NCBI GenBank assembly: GCA_038230275.1 | Contig: JBBRNO010000112.1 | Coordinates: 1 to 22,424, forward strand | From: JANXXV01 sp038230275 | GTDB lineage: Bacteria; Acidobacteriota; Terriglobia; Bryobacterales; Bryobacteraceae | Length of the DNA stretch: 22,424 nucleotides | Direction: 5' to 3' | Part shown: piece by piece, positions 22,144 through 22,424 of the stretch | Layout of the letters: each line of letters begins with the position of its first letter | How positions within the stretch are numbered: position 1 is the first letter of the stretch | Translations under genes and position numbers: made by a program | The notes under the pieces: generated by a model | Told to the model about the DNA's origin: nothing | Databases searched by the model: none | Seen by the model: the letters and a program-made list of their open reading frames with translations, nothing else

Positions 22144-22424
22144 ATGCTAAGGGCACTGCTCTCGATCTGGCTGGTTGCGTTCGCGCCATCCTTATTCGGG
22201 CAACGTTTCACCTTCCAGTTTTACGGCCAGCAACAGGGTCTCACCAACCTAACCCCGCAGTGTATTCTGCAAGATCGCACCGGCTTCCTTTGGGTGGGGA
22301 CACAGAACGGACTCTTTCGTTACGATGGCTCACAGTTCGTCCGATTCGGCCTGGAGGCCGGCCTGCCAAGCCCGAGTGTGGAATCAATTCATGAAACGCG
22401 CGACGGCGCACTTTGGATTGGTAC
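22144..22424 (+). CDS. N-terminal part of a two-component-regulator-propeller sensor (partial)
   Basis: The frame runs off the window after 93 complete codons. A signal peptide (MLRALLSIWLVAFAPSLFGQ) is followed by two Reg_prop beta-propeller blades: QGLTNLTPQCILQDRTGFLW with VGTQNGLFRYDG, then GLPSPSVESIHETRDGALWIGT. Proteins that begin this way are large periplasmic propeller sensors joined through a Y_Y_Y domain and a membrane span to a histidine kinase, diguanylate cyclase or transcription-factor output; which one applies cannot be seen here. ATG 22144 directly follows a TTG codon in frame and has no clear Shine-Dalgarno. It lies 74 bases after the RodZ-like gene. Confidence 0.85.
   Translation, partial: MLRALLSIWLVAFAPSLFGQRFTFQFYGQQQGLTNLTPQCILQDRTGFLWVGTQNGLFRYDGSQFVRFGLEAGLPSPSVESIHETRDGALWIG

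Overview
The window looks like chromosomal DNA of a GC-rich soil bacterium. The best guess is an Acidobacteriota member of the Solibacter/Bryobacterales type. This rests on the mix of families: several secreted amidohydrolases, a cellulase-like glycosidase, an 'MATARQIEANRRNA' type protein, a Reg_prop sensor and a RodZ-like protein, plus short GC-rich hairpin repeats between genes. It is inference from family content; there is no rRNA or other marker gene to settle it.

Layout. 1-2014 (+): a cluster of short hairpin repeats, then an overlapping operon pdxS-pdxT-low-molecular-weight phosphatase, which makes pyridoxal 5'-phosphate. 2321-2456 (+): a promoter and tRNA-Leu(CAG), followed by a decayed membrane-protein gene (2542-3048). 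3370-8539 (-): a two-gene unit, a 1234-residue cytoplasmic double protease (subtilisin S8 plus thermolysin-like HExxH domain) translationally coupled to a ComEC-type metallo-beta-lactamase protein with a lysine/alanine-rich tail. This is the most unusual unit here. 8668-13799: three different exported amidohydrolases (-) around a secreted GH5-like glycosidase (+), a small degradative neighbourhood with very tight divergent and convergent junctions. 13825-14864 (+): a STAS anti-sigma antagonist with a TTG start and an exported Sel1-repeat protein. 14865-15698: a long non-coding stretch holding a second copy of the hairpin repeat, a 9-bp inverted repeat, a 9-bp tandem repeat and a terminator-like hairpin.

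15699-17217 (+): an unknown multicopy-type protein containing an exact internal 24-bp repeat, overlapping a membrane-anchored metallophosphoesterase. 21169 down to 17214 (-): five genes joined by overlapping stops and starts: glycosyltransferase 2, zinc-ribbon methyltransferase, second methyltransferase, M28-type glutaminyl-cyclase-like enzyme and Tat-type cupin. The first three suggest surface glycan or lipid-linked sugar modification. 21212-22424 (+), divergent from that operon across a symmetrical -10 promoter: a RodZ-like HTH/transmembrane protein and the beginning of a two-component-regulator-propeller sensor that runs off the window.

Start codons were moved from the longest open frame wherever a Shine-Dalgarno, an overlap or family alignment pointed to a better one (pdxT, the MBL protein, two amidohydrolases, STAS, both the glycosyltransferase and its neighbour). 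All family assignments are from motifs read by eye; no database search was run.
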